DNA from: an uncultured Bacteroidales bacterium
GTDB taxonomy: Bacteria > Bacteroidota > Bacteroidia > Bacteroidales > Muribaculaceae
NCBI GenBank assembly: GCA_902800715.1
Contig: CADCFN010000007.1
Coordinates: forward strand, 1 to 64,000
DNA length: 64,000 nt
Direction: 5' to 3'
In this document: one piece after another, positions 42,477 to 52,313 of the stretch
Numbering within the stretch: the stretch's first letter is position 1
Layout of the letters: every line of letters begins with the position of its first letter
Translations under genes and position numbers: made by a program
The notes under the pieces: model-generated
Told to the model about the DNA's origin: nothing
Databases searched by the model: none
What the model saw: the letters and a program-made list of their open reading frames with translations, nothing else

Positions 42477-45374
42477 TTATTTCTTGGCCACCTTGGTCTT
42501 GTAGATATCGTCTTTCTTGACCTTGACGATGGTGCCGTATTGCTCGAGCGCCTTCATGTCGAGTTTCTTGATGTTACCGACAATCATCAGCTGATAAGGC
42601 TGCCCCTTGATGTGCTGACGGTAGAAGGCCTCGATGTCGGCTCTAGTCATCGTGGGCAGTAGCTCAACCATTGGGGTGTTCATATCGGCAGTGAAGCCGT
42701 AGCGTTCTGACAAGGCAACCATCAAGGGCTTGCCGCGGAAGGTGGGATAGGTGTTGTTGATGTCGTTAAGCAGGCTCTGACGCGCCACTTCTAGGTTCTC
42801 GGCGTTGACAGGCATGTCGTTGATGAGCGAGTCGAGCAGCGCGATTGCCTGCATCGACTTGTCGGCTTGCGTGGCGACAAACGCCATATAGCCCGACGGA
42901 CTACTGGAATGTGCCAGATCGGGGGTCAGCGCCATGTCTTGAGCGGCATAGGCCATGGAACGGAACTCACGCACCTCTTGGAACAATACCGACGACATGC
43001 TGCCGCCGAAGTACTCACCCCACATCTCCAAGCACGCCTTGTCACGGTCACTCACCACGTCGGCAAGCGGACGGTAAAGGCCAATGACTGTCTGGCGCGA
43101 TTTGGGCATGTCAAAGACATAGACAGTTCTCGTCGGCGGGCACAGCAGGTTTTTTTCTTGAATTGCATTCTCCTGTGAACCACACAGTTGCGGCAACTGT
43201 CGGGAAATCATTTCAGCGACCTGGGTAGCGGGCAGATTGCCGCTGTAGCTGATGTCGCATCGGCAATCATACAGTCCTTTGAACGAACTGATGAGCGCAG
43301 CGGCTTTCTGTTTCTTCAATTCCTTGGCTGTCAATCGATTGAGATATGATGAGCGTTCACCGCGGACAACCTTCTCGGCCAAAGCCCTAAATACATCGGT
43401 ATTCTCTTCCCAGAAGGATTTCTCGGATGGACCTGCGGCATCCTTGATAGATTCCAGTTTATCCTCATCGGCCTGCATGCGGTCAAGGAAGTGGCCCAAC
43501 AGGCTGAGCGTCTCTTCCATGTGCCCGTCATCACCCTTGAGGACGAGCATCGTCATCTGCTCATCGGCAGTCACTTCCAACTGTGCTCCCAGGCGTTGCA
43601 TGGCAGCGCCAAACGCCTTGACATCCAGCGAATCGGTACCCAGTTCAAGAACATAGTCAGCAGCGGCTTCAAGCAGTTTATCCTGCATCGTCCCCTTGTG
43701 GAAATTGACAATAAGGCTGCAATTGTTATTTAACGGATTGGGACCCGCGAATAGACGACTGCCACCAGGCAAATTCACCTTGACGGCATCGTGATTGAAG
43801 TCCAGCAGGCGGGGCGCCACGTCCTTGACGGGAATCTGCTCCAAACGCTGGGCAAACGCCGATTTGTCAGCGGCATGCTGCGGCCTGACTGGGGTATATT
43901 CGGGGTTGGCAATCTGCTCGGCAGGAACACGACCGTTCTTCTTGTGGAAACGGTAGAAGTTGTCGGTGAAATACTTGCGGGCGACACGCATGACATCGTC
44001 ACGGCTGATGCTGGCAATGCTCGACGACAGCTTCATGCAGTAGTCCCACGACACGCCTGCCGACATGGCAGCCACCATCTGTTCACTGCGCTTGGAGATG
44101 CTTTCCAGCCCAATCTCGTTGTCACGGGCAATCATCTGCTTGACCGACTGCAGCTGCTCATCGGTGAAGTCGCCGTTTTTCAGTTTCTCAAGCTGTTCCA
44201 GACACAGATTCTCGGCAGTTTTCACCTTGCACAATAGTTTGGGCACAACCATCACGGCAAGGCCTGATGCCTGGTTCATGGCCATGTTCATCGCCATCGA
44301 GAGATAAACACGGTTTTTGTTGGTCAACTCGTCGAGCAGGCCAGTCTTGTTGTCGTTGTTCAGCAACGCCAGCGCCACCTTCATGGCAGGAGCGTCGGCA
44401 TCATAGTCGGTGGGACCGCGAAAGACCATCGCACTCATGCCGATAATCGGCACCGGGAAAAGGAACTTCTCGACGGGCTGTCCGACGATAGCAGGCGTCA
44501 CAATCTTTTCACGCACGGGCTTAACGCCACGTTCCAGCTGGCCGAAAGTGCGCTCGAGCACTGGCAACAGCGTTTCAGGGTCAATGTCGCCCGAGAGAAT
44601 CAGTCCCATGTTGGATGCCACATAATATTTCTTGTAGAAGGCTTCCATGTCAGACTGACGCGGATTCTTCAGGTTCTCGGTGCTGCCGATGATGGGATAG
44701 GCATAAGGAGTGCCGGCAAGGAATTTGCTTGATATCTGCTCCAGCATCATCGAGGCGGGATCGTCGGCATACATGTTTTTTTCCTCATAGACGGTCTCCA
44801 ATTCGCCCTGGAACAGGCGGAAGACGGGATGCACGAGGCGATGGCTGTTCAGCACACACCACTGCTCGATGAATTGAGGAGAAAAAGTGTTGTGATAGTA
44901 AGTGAAGTCATAGGAGGTGCCCGCATTCAGGTCCGAACCGCCATACTTGGTAATCAAGCGGTTGAACTCGTTGGGAATGGCATACTGCGAGGCCTTGACA
45001 TTCAATTGGTTGATGTCGTGCTGGATGGCTTTGCGCTGCTTGGCATCGGTAGTGCGCGCCAACTCGTCATATTTCATCGAGATGGAGTCAAGATACACCC
45101 GCTCGGCGGCATAGTCAACGGTGCCCAACTCATCAGTGCCCTTAAACATGATATGTTCAAAATAGTGGGCAATACCCGTATCGGGGCAATCCACAGCGCC
45201 AGCATTCACGACCACGGCTCCAAACACCTTCGGCTGACTGTGGTCCACATTGAGCCACACTTTCATGCCATTACTCAGTTCCAGTTCCTGCACCTGTAGT
45301 GCCGGATTGAGCTGACCTGTGGCAATCATCGCTGCAAACAAGCAGGATATTCCTAATAATAACATTCGTCTCAT
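42477..45374 (-). CDS. M16 family zinc metallopeptidase (insulinase-like)
   Basis: 965 aa with a signal peptide (1-20). The inverted zinc motif HxxEH is H70-YFE-H74 in GIAHYFEHIMFKG, with the downstream Glu in ETVYEEKNMYADDPAS. The length corresponds to two M16 halves in one chain (active N half, inactive C half at about 500-950), as in pitrilysin. Located in the periplasm and probably degrading peptides or participating in envelope quality control. It lies between two PpiC-domain genes but has its own terminators. Confidence 0.93.
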   Translation of the reverse strand: MRRMLLLGISCLFAAMIATGQLNPALQVQELELSNGMKVWLNVDHSQPKVFGAVVVNAGAVDCPDTGIAHYFEHIMFKGTDELGTVDYAAERVYLDSISMKYDELARTTDAKQRKAIQHDINQLNVKASQYAIPNEFNRLITKYGGSDLNAGTSYDFTYYHNTFSPQFIEQWCVLNSHRLVHPVFRLFQGELETVYEEKNMYADDPASMMLEQISSKFLAGTPYAYPIIGSTENLKNPRQSDMEAFYKKYYVASNMGLILSGDIDPETLLPVLERTFGQLERGVKPVREKIVTPAIVGQPVEKFLFPVPIIGMSAMVFRGPTDYDADAPAMKVALALLNNDNKTGLLDELTNKNRVYLSMAMNMAMNQASGLAVMVVPKLLCKVKTAENLCLEQLEKLKNGDFTDEQLQSVKQMIARDNEIGLESISKRSEQMVAAMSAGVSWDYCMKLSSSIASISRDDVMRVARKYFTDNFYRFHKKNGRVPAEQIANPEYTPVRPQHAADKSAFAQRLEQIPVKDVAPRLLDFNHDAVKVNLPGGSRLFAGPNPLNNNCSLIVNFHKGTMQDKLLEAAADYVLELGTDSLDVKAFGAAMQRLGAQLEVTADEQMTMLVLKGDDGHMEETLSLLGHFLDRMQADEDKLESIKDAAGPSEKSFWEENTDVFRALAEKVVRGERSSYLNRLTAKELKKQKAAALISSFKGLYDCRCDISYSGNLPATQVAEMISRQLPQLCGSQENAIQEKNLLCPPTRTVYVFDMPKSRQTVIGLYRPLADVVSDRDKACLEMWGEYFGGSMSSVLFQEVREFRSMAYAAQDMALTPDLAHSSSPSGYMAFVATQADKSMQAIALLDSLINDMPVNAENLEVARQSLLNDINNTYPTFRGKPLMVALSERYGFTADMNTPMVELLPTMTRADIEAFYRQHIKGQPYQLMIVGNIKKLDMKALEQYGTIVKVKKDDIYKTKVAKK

Positions 45375-45429
45375 ATCACTTCACTCGCTTAAGATTGTCT
45401 GTAATCTTTATCTTTTTAGCTATCCAAAA

Positions 45430-45471
45430 AAGGAAACCTGCGTGGGCAAATTGACTCATGCAGGTTTCCTT
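45430..45471 (-). terminator. Terminator of the PpiC-domain gene 45490-47412
   Basis: AAGGAAACCTGC (45430-45441) and GCAGGTTTCCTT (45460-45471) pair perfectly. On the minus strand it is followed by TTTTTGG. Confidence 0.88.
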
Positions 45472-45489
45472 GTTATCTCGAAGATGAAT

Positions 45490-47412
45490 TTACTTCACCT
45501 GTTTGAGGACATTCTTGTTAATCTTGGCAGGATATTTCTGAACAAGTTCCTCTTTCCAGCGTCGCTCAAGCACGTCCTGATAGTCGCTGGCTACTGCACC
45601 ACGAACGTCAGATACATCCTCGGGCTGGTCAATCACACCACCCTCAAGAATCATCATGGCGGGATAAGCCTTGCGTTCGGGCTTTTCACCAACGTGGAAG
45701 GCGAGGTAGTCGGCATACTCATTCTCACCCTTCTTGACCACCATGCGCTCCATGCGGATGTCGGCACCATACTTGTTGTGCAGGGCGTCGGTCAGCGTGT
45801 CGGCACCAAAGGTACGCATGTCAGCTTTCACCAGGTTCAGGATGCTGTCACTCTTGGCACTGATGATGATGCCCTTGAAGTGGGGCTCGTCCCAGTTATA
45901 GCGGGCGCGGTTTGCAGCATAGAAGTTCTCCAGACCAACGGTGTCCTTATTGGCAGCTTTCCACACGCGGCGGTTGCTGATTTCGAACAGCAGCATGCCG
46001 TCACGGTACTCATTGATGAGGTTGCGGTACTCGGGGTTATTGTTCATCAGTTCACGGGCATTGCACTCGGTGAGCACACCGTCGGTAACGGTTTCTACCT
46101 TCGACATGATGAACTCCCTAACTTGGTCTACATCGACCAACGGCTTCTGGGGAATGAGTTGTGATGCAAGCTGGCTTACAGGAACAGAATTCTTGACATT
46201 GTAGAAGAACAACGGCATCTTGTTGTCCTTGATATAGGTGGCAACAAAGGCCGAGTCAAGCAATGCATGCTCAACGAGAGCCTTGTCAAGCAACGCGGTG
46301 AATTCGGGGTTCAGGTTGTAGTTGAACTTATTCTTCAAGTCGTTGATGCGGCGCTGCCCAATCAGTTTTGAGCGCTCATCGCGACTGATAGCCCTATCGA
46401 TAAGGGGACGCATCTCATCCAGTGAGGGCGCACCGTGAGCCACCTTCTTGATGATATGGTAGCCAAACTTGGTAGCGAACGGCTCGCTGATTTCTCCATC
46501 GGCAAGGTCAAAGGCGATGTCTTCAAAGGGCTGCACCATGCGACCGCGACCGAACCATCCCAGGTCACCGCCACGCTGAGCACTGCCGTCCTGAGACTCG
46601 GTCCTGGCAAGTTCCTCAAAATTGGCGCCAGCCTTCAGCAATGCATAGATGGAATCAATCTGTGCCTTGCACTGAGCCTTCTGCTCCTCGGTTGCCTCCC
46701 TCGGGAAGAGTTTGAGGATGTGCTTGGCATGAACGTCGCTGCGCGGACGCTCATTGTTCACGCGAATCATGTGCACACCAAACTGAGTCGTGAACGGCTT
46801 GGAAACCGAGCCCACGGGAGTGTTGTACATCTGATTCTCAAAATCATAGGGGAATGTGCAGGCGCTCACAAAGCCATAGTGGCCATGATTGCGGGCCTTG
46901 GAGGGATCGCTAGAGAATTTGTCGGCAAGGTCTTCCCACTTCTCACCATTCAGAATACAGGTGCGGATACTGTCCATTCGGGCCAACATTCTGTCTGTCT
47001 CGAAGGAATTGCTACCGAGGGGCAGCATGAAATGGTCAATGTCGATTTCCTTCTGGCTGCGCTGGTATGCCTCATTGATGAACTGCCAGCGGTAAGTAGT
47101 GTCCTCGGCCATAAACGGAGCAGAGAGGTCTTTCTGGTAGCCCTCAAACTCCTTGATAAACAGGTCGGTAGTGTCAATACCGGCAGCCTCGGCGTCAGCC
47201 ACCTTCTGCTTGTAGAGCACAAAGCGGTCCAAATACTGCTCAAGGGTCTCTTTCTCGACCTGTTGCTGATTGTTCTTGTGATAAAGGTACTCAAACTCCG
47301 AGAGTTTGATGTCTTTGCCGTTAATGGTCATGAGGACAGGATCCTTAACCTTTGCAAAGGCGAGGATCGCAGTTCCCAACAGCAATGAAGAAATCAAAAG
47401 TTTTGCTTTCAT
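45490..47412 (-). CDS. Periplasmic peptidylprolyl isomerase with two PpiC-like domains
   Basis: 640 aa with a signal peptide (1-20). A helical N-terminal SurA-like region (about 25-120) is followed by two parvulin-like domains. The first is degenerate (about 125-225, HFMLPLGSNSF, GHYGFVSACTFPYDFE). The second is classic (about 228-330, HAKHILKLFPRE, QRGGDLGWFGRGRMVQPFE, ISEPFATKFGYHIIK). The C-terminal 300 residues are a further folding or substrate-binding region without a family I recognise. Likely an outer-membrane protein folding factor. It is distinct from the SurA-like gene 3 kb away. Confidence 0.88.
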   Translation of the reverse strand: MKAKLLISSLLLGTAILAFAKVKDPVLMTINGKDIKLSEFEYLYHKNNQQQVEKETLEQYLDRFVLYKQKVADAEAAGIDTTDLFIKEFEGYQKDLSAPFMAEDTTYRWQFINEAYQRSQKEIDIDHFMLPLGSNSFETDRMLARMDSIRTCILNGEKWEDLADKFSSDPSKARNHGHYGFVSACTFPYDFENQMYNTPVGSVSKPFTTQFGVHMIRVNNERPRSDVHAKHILKLFPREATEEQKAQCKAQIDSIYALLKAGANFEELARTESQDGSAQRGGDLGWFGRGRMVQPFEDIAFDLADGEISEPFATKFGYHIIKKVAHGAPSLDEMRPLIDRAISRDERSKLIGQRRINDLKNKFNYNLNPEFTALLDKALVEHALLDSAFVATYIKDNKMPLFFYNVKNSVPVSQLASQLIPQKPLVDVDQVREFIMSKVETVTDGVLTECNARELMNNNPEYRNLINEYRDGMLLFEISNRRVWKAANKDTVGLENFYAANRARYNWDEPHFKGIIISAKSDSILNLVKADMRTFGADTLTDALHNKYGADIRMERMVVKKGENEYADYLAFHVGEKPERKAYPAMMILEGGVIDQPEDVSDVRGAVASDYQDVLERRWKEELVQKYPAKINKNVLKQVK

Positions 47413-47786
47413 CTTCTTTAGGTTGGTTTGAATCTATATTTTACGTTTTTTCATTCTTTATTACTAATGTATAACGCACGCACACGCGAAAAATTATATC
47501 TCCACCTGATTTTTTTTTGACATATATGACGTAAAAGCCCCACAATCAACAATAATTCCCGAGCCAACAACAATAAGAACACCCCAATACACAGCCACCC
47601 TGAGCCAGAATCAGGCCTTTGACCTGACCAGGCTTGAAGGCCCGTGCGACCGGGGACATGAGGCAAAAAGAAGCCTTCAAAGAGGACCACTCACAACGAC
47701 TCATGCATCACAGTTTCCACGGGCATACAAAAAAAATGGCAACAGGAAAACCCTGCTGCCATTTGCTCCTTAATTATCACCTTCTA
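47413..47786. other. Intergenic region between recQ and the PpiC gene
   Basis: 374 bp with a short AT-rich part (47450-47520) next to the PpiC gene, probably holding its promoter. I find no perfect TAnnTTTG there. The rest (47560-47700) is mixed sequence without a convincing reading frame, and the recQ terminator lies at 47727-47764. Confidence 0.55.
47727..47764 (-). terminator. Terminator of recQ
   Basis: AAATGGCA (47734-47741) pairs with TGCCATTT (47757-47764), extended inward by CAGG/CCTG with one mismatch. The minus strand continues with eight T. Confidence 0.88.
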
Positions 47787-49964
47787 TCAATTGCCCATCT
47801 CGCTGAGGAACTTAATGCGGACGAGGCGAATTTCCTCCTCGGTGTAGTCGTCGCCCAGTTCCTGCATAGCGGTCTCGATATCGTCGGTATCGCTCTCCTT
47901 GAAGTAGTCGAAGATGTCCTCCTCGATATCCTGGTCGATGGTTTCCTCAATGAAATAAGACACGTTGATTTTGGTACCGCTATAGACAATAGCTTCCAGT
48001 TCGTCAAGCAACTCGCTGAATTCCATGTCCTTGCTCTCGGCAAGCGCATCGAGCGACACCTTACGGTCGATAGCAGTAATCAGCTCAATTTTGTTCTTGC
48101 TCCTGTTGGCTACCGTGCGAACACGCATATCCTCGGGGCGCTCAATCTCGTTCTCATCGACATATTTCTTGATAAGGTCGATAAACTCCTGACCGTAGCG
48201 TTTGGCCTTTCCTGGACCCACACCGGGTATGTTCTGCAACTCTTCAATCGAGATAGGATAAGTCGTCGCCATCGCGTCAAGTGACGGTTCCTGGAAGATG
48301 ACATAGGTGGGCAGTCCGTGCTGTTTGGCAATCTTGCGGCGCAGGTCCTTCAAGATGCTGAACAGCTGCGAGTCAACGGCACCGCTGCCGCCGCCACGCA
48401 ATTCCTCGTCGAGCATCTCGGTATACTCGTTATCCTCGACAATCCAGAATTTCTCACGGCTGTTAAGGAAGTTTTTGCCCTCCTTGGTCACCTTGATGAC
48501 ACCATAGTTCTCAATATCCTTAGCCAGGTAGTCGGCAAACACACCCTGCCTGATGACAGCCATCAGGAATTTCTCGTCACGCTCGTTGGCACAGCCGAAC
48601 ACTTCCAGCTCGTTGTGCTTGTAACCCTTGATTTCGTTGGTCGCGTCACCCATCATAACATGAGCGATATATTCAGGCTTGAAGCGTTCGCGCAGTGTGA
48701 GAATGGTCTCGATTGCAGCACGCAGTTCCTCGCTCGCCTCGACACGTTTCTTGGGCTTGAGACAGTTGTCACAATTACCGCAATTGTCACGGTCATAGGT
48801 CTCGCCGAAGTAGTGCAGCAGCGAACGGCGACGGCACACCGATGACTCGGCATAGTCGCGCGTCTCGAGCAGCAACTGCTTGCCGATTTCCTGCTCGGCG
48901 ATGGGTTTGCCCTGCATGAATTTCTCGAGTTTGTCCAGGTCCTTGCGGGAATAGAAGGTGATACACTTACCCTCGCCGCCGTCACGACCGGCACGGCCCG
49001 TTTCCTGATAATAGCCCTCCAGACTCTTGGGAATGTCATAGTGGATGACAAACCTCACGTCGGGCTTGTCGATACCCATACCGAAGGCGATTGTCGCCAC
49101 GATAACATCTACATCCTCGCTCAAGAAAGCATCCTGGTTGGCACTGCGCACGGCACTGTCCATACCGGCATGATAAGGCAACGCCTTGATGTCGTTGAGA
49201 CGCAGCACCTCGGCAAGTTCTTCCACCTTCTTGCGGCTCAGGCAGTAAATGATGCCCGACTTGCCCTCGTTGGCCTTGATGAACTTGATGATTTCGCGGT
49301 CCACGTCCTTTGACTTGGGACGTACCTCATAATAGAGGTTGGGACGGTTGAACGATGACTTGAACACGGCGGCAACGGTCATGCCTAAGTTCTTCTGGAT
49401 ATCATGCTGCACCTTGGGCGTCGCCGTCGCCGTCAAAGCGATGATAGGACGTACCCCGATGCGGTTGATAATAGGACGTATATTGCGGTACTCAGGGCGG
49501 AAATCATGTCCCCACTCCGAGATACAGTGAGCCTCGTCAATGGCATAGAAGGAGATGGGCACATCCTTGAGGAAGGCGACATTCTCCTCCTTGGTGAGAG
49601 ATTCGGGAGCGACATACAGCAGTTTGGTGCGGCCCTCCCGCACATCGTTTTTCACAGCTTCGATTGCCTGCTTGGTAAGCGACGAGTTCATGAAGTGGGC
49701 AATCCCGTCCTCCTCGCTGTAGCTACGCATGGCATCAACCTGATTCTTCATCAGTGCGATAAGCGGTGAGATGACAATCGCGGTACCCTCCATGAGGCGG
49801 GCAGGCAGCTGGTAGCACAACGATTTGCCGCCTCCTGTGGGCATGAGCACGAAGGTGTCACGCTCGGCCAGCAGGTTCTCGATGATGGCCTCCTGGTTGC
49901 CCTTGAACATCTCAAAACCGAAGTACTCCTTCAATGCCGATATCAACTTATTGTTTTTCGCCAT
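47787..49964 (-). CDS. recQ: ATP-dependent DNA helicase RecQ
   Basis: 725 aa. SF2 helicase with PTGGGKS (Walker A, 42-48), DEAH at 143-146 and QETGRAGRDG (motif VI). The RQC zinc ligands are in CRRRSLLHYF...NCGNCDNC, and an HRDC domain (about 530-610) is included. A C-terminal helical extension of about 100 residues ends the protein. It unwinds forked and recombination intermediates. Promoter at 49995-50025. It is monocistronic. Confidence 0.96.
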   Translation of the reverse strand: MAKNNKLISALKEYFGFEMFKGNQEAIIENLLAERDTFVLMPTGGGKSLCYQLPARLMEGTAIVISPLIALMKNQVDAMRSYSEEDGIAHFMNSSLTKQAIEAVKNDVREGRTKLLYVAPESLTKEENVAFLKDVPISFYAIDEAHCISEWGHDFRPEYRNIRPIINRIGVRPIIALTATATPKVQHDIQKNLGMTVAAVFKSSFNRPNLYYEVRPKSKDVDREIIKFIKANEGKSGIIYCLSRKKVEELAEVLRLNDIKALPYHAGMDSAVRSANQDAFLSEDVDVIVATIAFGMGIDKPDVRFVIHYDIPKSLEGYYQETGRAGRDGGEGKCITFYSRKDLDKLEKFMQGKPIAEQEIGKQLLLETRDYAESSVCRRRSLLHYFGETYDRDNCGNCDNCLKPKKRVEASEELRAAIETILTLRERFKPEYIAHVMMGDATNEIKGYKHNELEVFGCANERDEKFLMAVIRQGVFADYLAKDIENYGVIKVTKEGKNFLNSREKFWIVEDNEYTEMLDEELRGGGSGAVDSQLFSILKDLRRKIAKQHGLPTYVIFQEPSLDAMATTYPISIEELQNIPGVGPGKAKRYGQEFIDLIKKYVDENEIERPEDMRVRTVANRSKNKIELITAIDRKVSLDALAESKDMEFSELLDELEAIVYSGTKINVSYFIEETIDQDIEEDIFDYFKESDTDDIETAMQELGDDYTEEEIRLVRIKFLSEMGN

Positions 49965-49994
49965 ATTAACAGGTTTAGGGTTAGAACGATTTCA

Positions 49995-50025
49995 CAAATA
50001 TAGAACGATTTTGTGAACTGCACAA
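49995..50025 (-). promoter_or_regulatory. Promoter of recQ
   Basis: Minus strand TTG (50025-50023), 20-nt spacer, TATATTTG (50002-49995), 31 nt before the start. AGAACGATTT is present twice across the element (49983-49992 and 50002-50011), a possible operator. Confidence 0.7.
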
Positions 50026-50064
50026 CTATTTTTGGAAAATTATTTTTCCATTTATTTCGGCGCC

Positions 50065-50080
50065 ACCTGTTTTTACAGGT
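50065..50080. terminator. Small hairpin downstream of clpX
   Basis: ACCTGT-TTTT-ACAGGT, 38 nt after the clpX stop. It is weak and lacks a following T-run on the minus strand. Confidence 0.35.
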
Positions 50081-50117
50081 AGCTCAGCGCTGTCAACGCT
50101 TTAAAAACATGAACAGT

Positions 50118-51365
50118 TTAAAGGCTTTTCCCTAAAATCTCAAAACTGGACTTTTCCAATTGACGACGTGCAAACTCACGGGTGAGTACAAAGCGCTTCT
50201 CGTTCATACTCGGAGCCTGATACATCACGTCTATCATGATGGTCTCGAACAGGCTGCGCAACCCGCGGGCACCCAATTTATATTCAATCGATTTGTCCAC
50301 TATATAGCCCAACACGTCTTCCTCGATGACGAGTTCTACACCATCCATCTCAAGCAACTTCTTGTACTGTCGCACAATGGCGTTCTTGGGCTCGGTCAGG
50401 ATGCGTATCAAGGCGTCACGGTCAAGCGGCTCCAGATTGGTGAGAATGGGCAGACGGCCGATGATTTCGGGAATCAGACCATAGCTGCGCAAGTCCTGGG
50501 GTGCCACGAAATGCAACAGTTTGTCGCGGTCGCTCTTGCTCACGTGGCTCTCGACGCCAAATCCCACTACCTGGGTATTGAGGCGCTGAGCAATCTTGCG
50601 TTCGATGCCCTCAAAGGCACCGCCACAGATGAACAGGATATCCTTGGTGTCAACGGCAATCATCTTCTGCTCGGGGTGCTTGCGGCCGCCTTGAGGCGGC
50701 ACATTGACTACCGAGCCTTCGAGCAGTTTCAAGAGTCCCTGCTGCACGCCCTCGCCACTCACATCACGCGTAATCGACGGGTTGTCGCCCTTGCGTGCAA
50801 TCTTGTCGATTTCATCAATGAAGACGATACCACGCTGAGCCTCCTCGACGTTATAGTCACACGCTGCCAGCAGCCTGGTCAACAGGCTCTCGATGTCCTC
50901 GCCCACATAGCCAGCCTCAGTCAGCACCGTGGCGTCAACGATGGCAAAGGGAACTTTCAGCATGCGTGCGATGGTCTTGGCGAGCAAGGTTTTGCCCGTT
51001 CCAGTCGGTCCCACGATGATGATGTTGCTCTTCTCGATATCGATGTCATCGTCACGCTTCTGGTTCAAGCGCTTGTAGTGGTTATAGACGGCAACCGAGA
51101 GATAACGCTTGGCTGTTTCCTGACCGATGACATACTGATCCAGATAAGCCTTGATTTCGTCAGGCTTGGGCAGGGTTTCCATGTCGAGGTCTGTCAGCTG
51201 CGACTTGGCCATCTGGCGCAGGTACTCATGAGACAGTTCGACGGCACGTTCGGCACACTCATTGCAGATGCAGCCGTTCATGCCCGGCAGCATCAGTTCC
51301 ACCTCGCGGTCACTGCGACCGCAGAAGCTGCAATACAGTGTGCTGCTATCCTTCTTTTTCGCCAT
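50118..51365 (-). CDS. clpX: ATP-dependent Clp protease ATP-binding subunit ClpX
   Basis: 415 aa. The N-terminal zinc finger has C12, C15, C34 and C37. The AAA+ domain has GPTGTGKT at 119-126, Walker [10 protein letters not shown], and the pore loop (GYVGED). ClpX unfolds tagged substrates and feeds them to ClpP, which is encoded 3 nt upstream in the same operon. Length typical. Confidence 0.97.
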   Translation of the reverse strand: MAKKKDSSTLYCSFCGRSDREVELMLPGMNGCICNECAERAVELSHEYLRQMAKSQLTDLDMETLPKPDEIKAYLDQYVIGQETAKRYLSVAVYNHYKRLNQKRDDDIDIEKSNIIIVGPTGTGKTLLAKTIARMLKVPFAIVDATVLTEAGYVGEDIESLLTRLLAACDYNVEEAQRGIVFIDEIDKIARKGDNPSITRDVSGEGVQQGLLKLLEGSVVNVPPQGGRKHPEQKMIAVDTKDILFICGGAFEGIERKIAQRLNTQVVGFGVESHVSKSDRDKLLHFVAPQDLRSYGLIPEIIGRLPILTNLEPLDRDALIRILTEPKNAIVRQYKKLLEMDGVELVIEEDVLGYIVDKSIEYKLGARGLRSLFETIMIDVMYQAPSMNEKRFVLTREFARRQLEKSSFEILGKSL

Positions 51366-51368
51366 AGC

Positions 51369-52079
51369 TTATTTCTCCTCGGTTGATTTCTCGGCCGAAT
51401 CGGTAGCGGGCGTTTCGCGGATGAGCACCTTGTCAATCATACCGTATTCCTTGGCCTCGGCAGCAGTCATCCAGTAATCACGGTCACTGTCGGCATACAC
51501 CTTGTCGTAGGGCTGGCCCGAGTGGTCGCTGATGATGGTGTACAATTCCTGCTTGAGCTTGAGAATCTCACGAGAAGTAATCTCGATATCCGATGCCTGA
51601 CCACTGATACCGCCCATCGGCTGGTGAATCATCACGCGGCTGTGCTTGAGGGCAAAGCGCTTGTCCTTCTGGCCTGCAACGAGCAATACGGCTGCCATCG
51701 AGGCTGCCATACCGGTGCAGATGGTAGATACGTCGCTCTGGATGTACTGCATCGTGTCATAGATGCCCAGACCGGCATACACCGATCCGCCAGGCGAGTT
51801 AATATATAATGAGATATCCTTGCCGGGGTCAGCGCTGTCAAGATAGAGCAGCTGAGCCTGGATGACATTGGCGGTATAGTCATCGACCTGGGTGCCCAGG
51901 AAGATGATGCGGTCCATCATCAGGCGCGAGAACACGTCGAGCTGGGTAACATTCAGCTTGCGCTCCTCCATGATGGTGGGGGAAATATAGTTGTTGGACA
52001 CGCTGCTAGCAAACTGGTCCAAAGCCAGTCCGTTCATACCAAGATGATGTACTGCAAATTTTCTGAAATCGTTTTCCAT
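51369..52079 (-). CDS. clpP: ATP-dependent Clp protease proteolytic subunit ClpP
   Basis: 236 aa serine protease. Catalytic triad: S127 in [12 protein letters not shown]152 in MIHQPMGG and D201 in DSDRDYW, with the 25- and 74-residue spacing of E. coli ClpP. The N-terminal extension (about 1-40) is longer than in E. coli, as in other Bacteroidetes. It is co-transcribed with clpX (3-nt gap), and the trigger factor gene lies upstream. Confidence 0.97.
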   Translation of the reverse strand: MENDFRKFAVHHLGMNGLALDQFASSVSNNYISPTIMEERKLNVTQLDVFSRLMMDRIIFLGTQVDDYTANVIQAQLLYLDSADPGKDISLYINSPGGSVYAGLGIYDTMQYIQSDVSTICTGMAASMAAVLLVAGQKDKRFALKHSRVMIHQPMGGISGQASDIEITSREILKLKQELYTIISDHSGQPYDKVYADSDRDYWMTAAEAKEYGMIDKVLIRETPATDSAEKSTEEK

Positions 52080-52127
52080 AAATTTAAAATTAGGTGTTTA
52101 AACGGTGTATTATCTTTATTTTGTGTT

Positions 52128-52155
52128 CAAAGATACAATTTTTTTCTCATTCCAA
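52128..52155 (-). promoter_or_regulatory. Putative promoter of clpP-clpX
   Basis: TATCTTTG on the minus strand (52135-52128) with a TTG 17 nt upstream (52155-52153). Good -7 box, short spacer. Confidence 0.5.
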
Positions 52156-52258
52156 CGACAGATGCCGTCATTTTTTTTCATCTTTATTTTTTTTATGATA
52201 CTTCAGCCTAAGCAAAAAACGAGCCAACCGACATTTTGTCACCTTTTTTATAGAAAGA

Positions 52259-52288
52259 GGCAGGGTCGGCATTACTGCCTACCCTGCC
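52259..52288 (-). terminator. Terminator of tig
   Basis: GGCAGGGT (52259-52266) pairs with ACCCTGCC (52281-52288) and is followed on the minus strand by a pyrimidine-rich TCTTTCT tail. It is 26 nt after the stop. Confidence 0.75.
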
Positions 52289-52313
52289 CCATTGTTTCAT
52301 GATGTGAATCGAA

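Noticed and set aside
47451-47690. 79-codon minus-strand frame downstream of recQ
   Set aside because: Trp/Gly-rich, no family, and it crosses an AT-rich promoter-like region.
50160-51386. 408-codon plus-strand frame across clpX
   Set aside because: Antisense shadow. clpX carries all its motifs on the minus strand.
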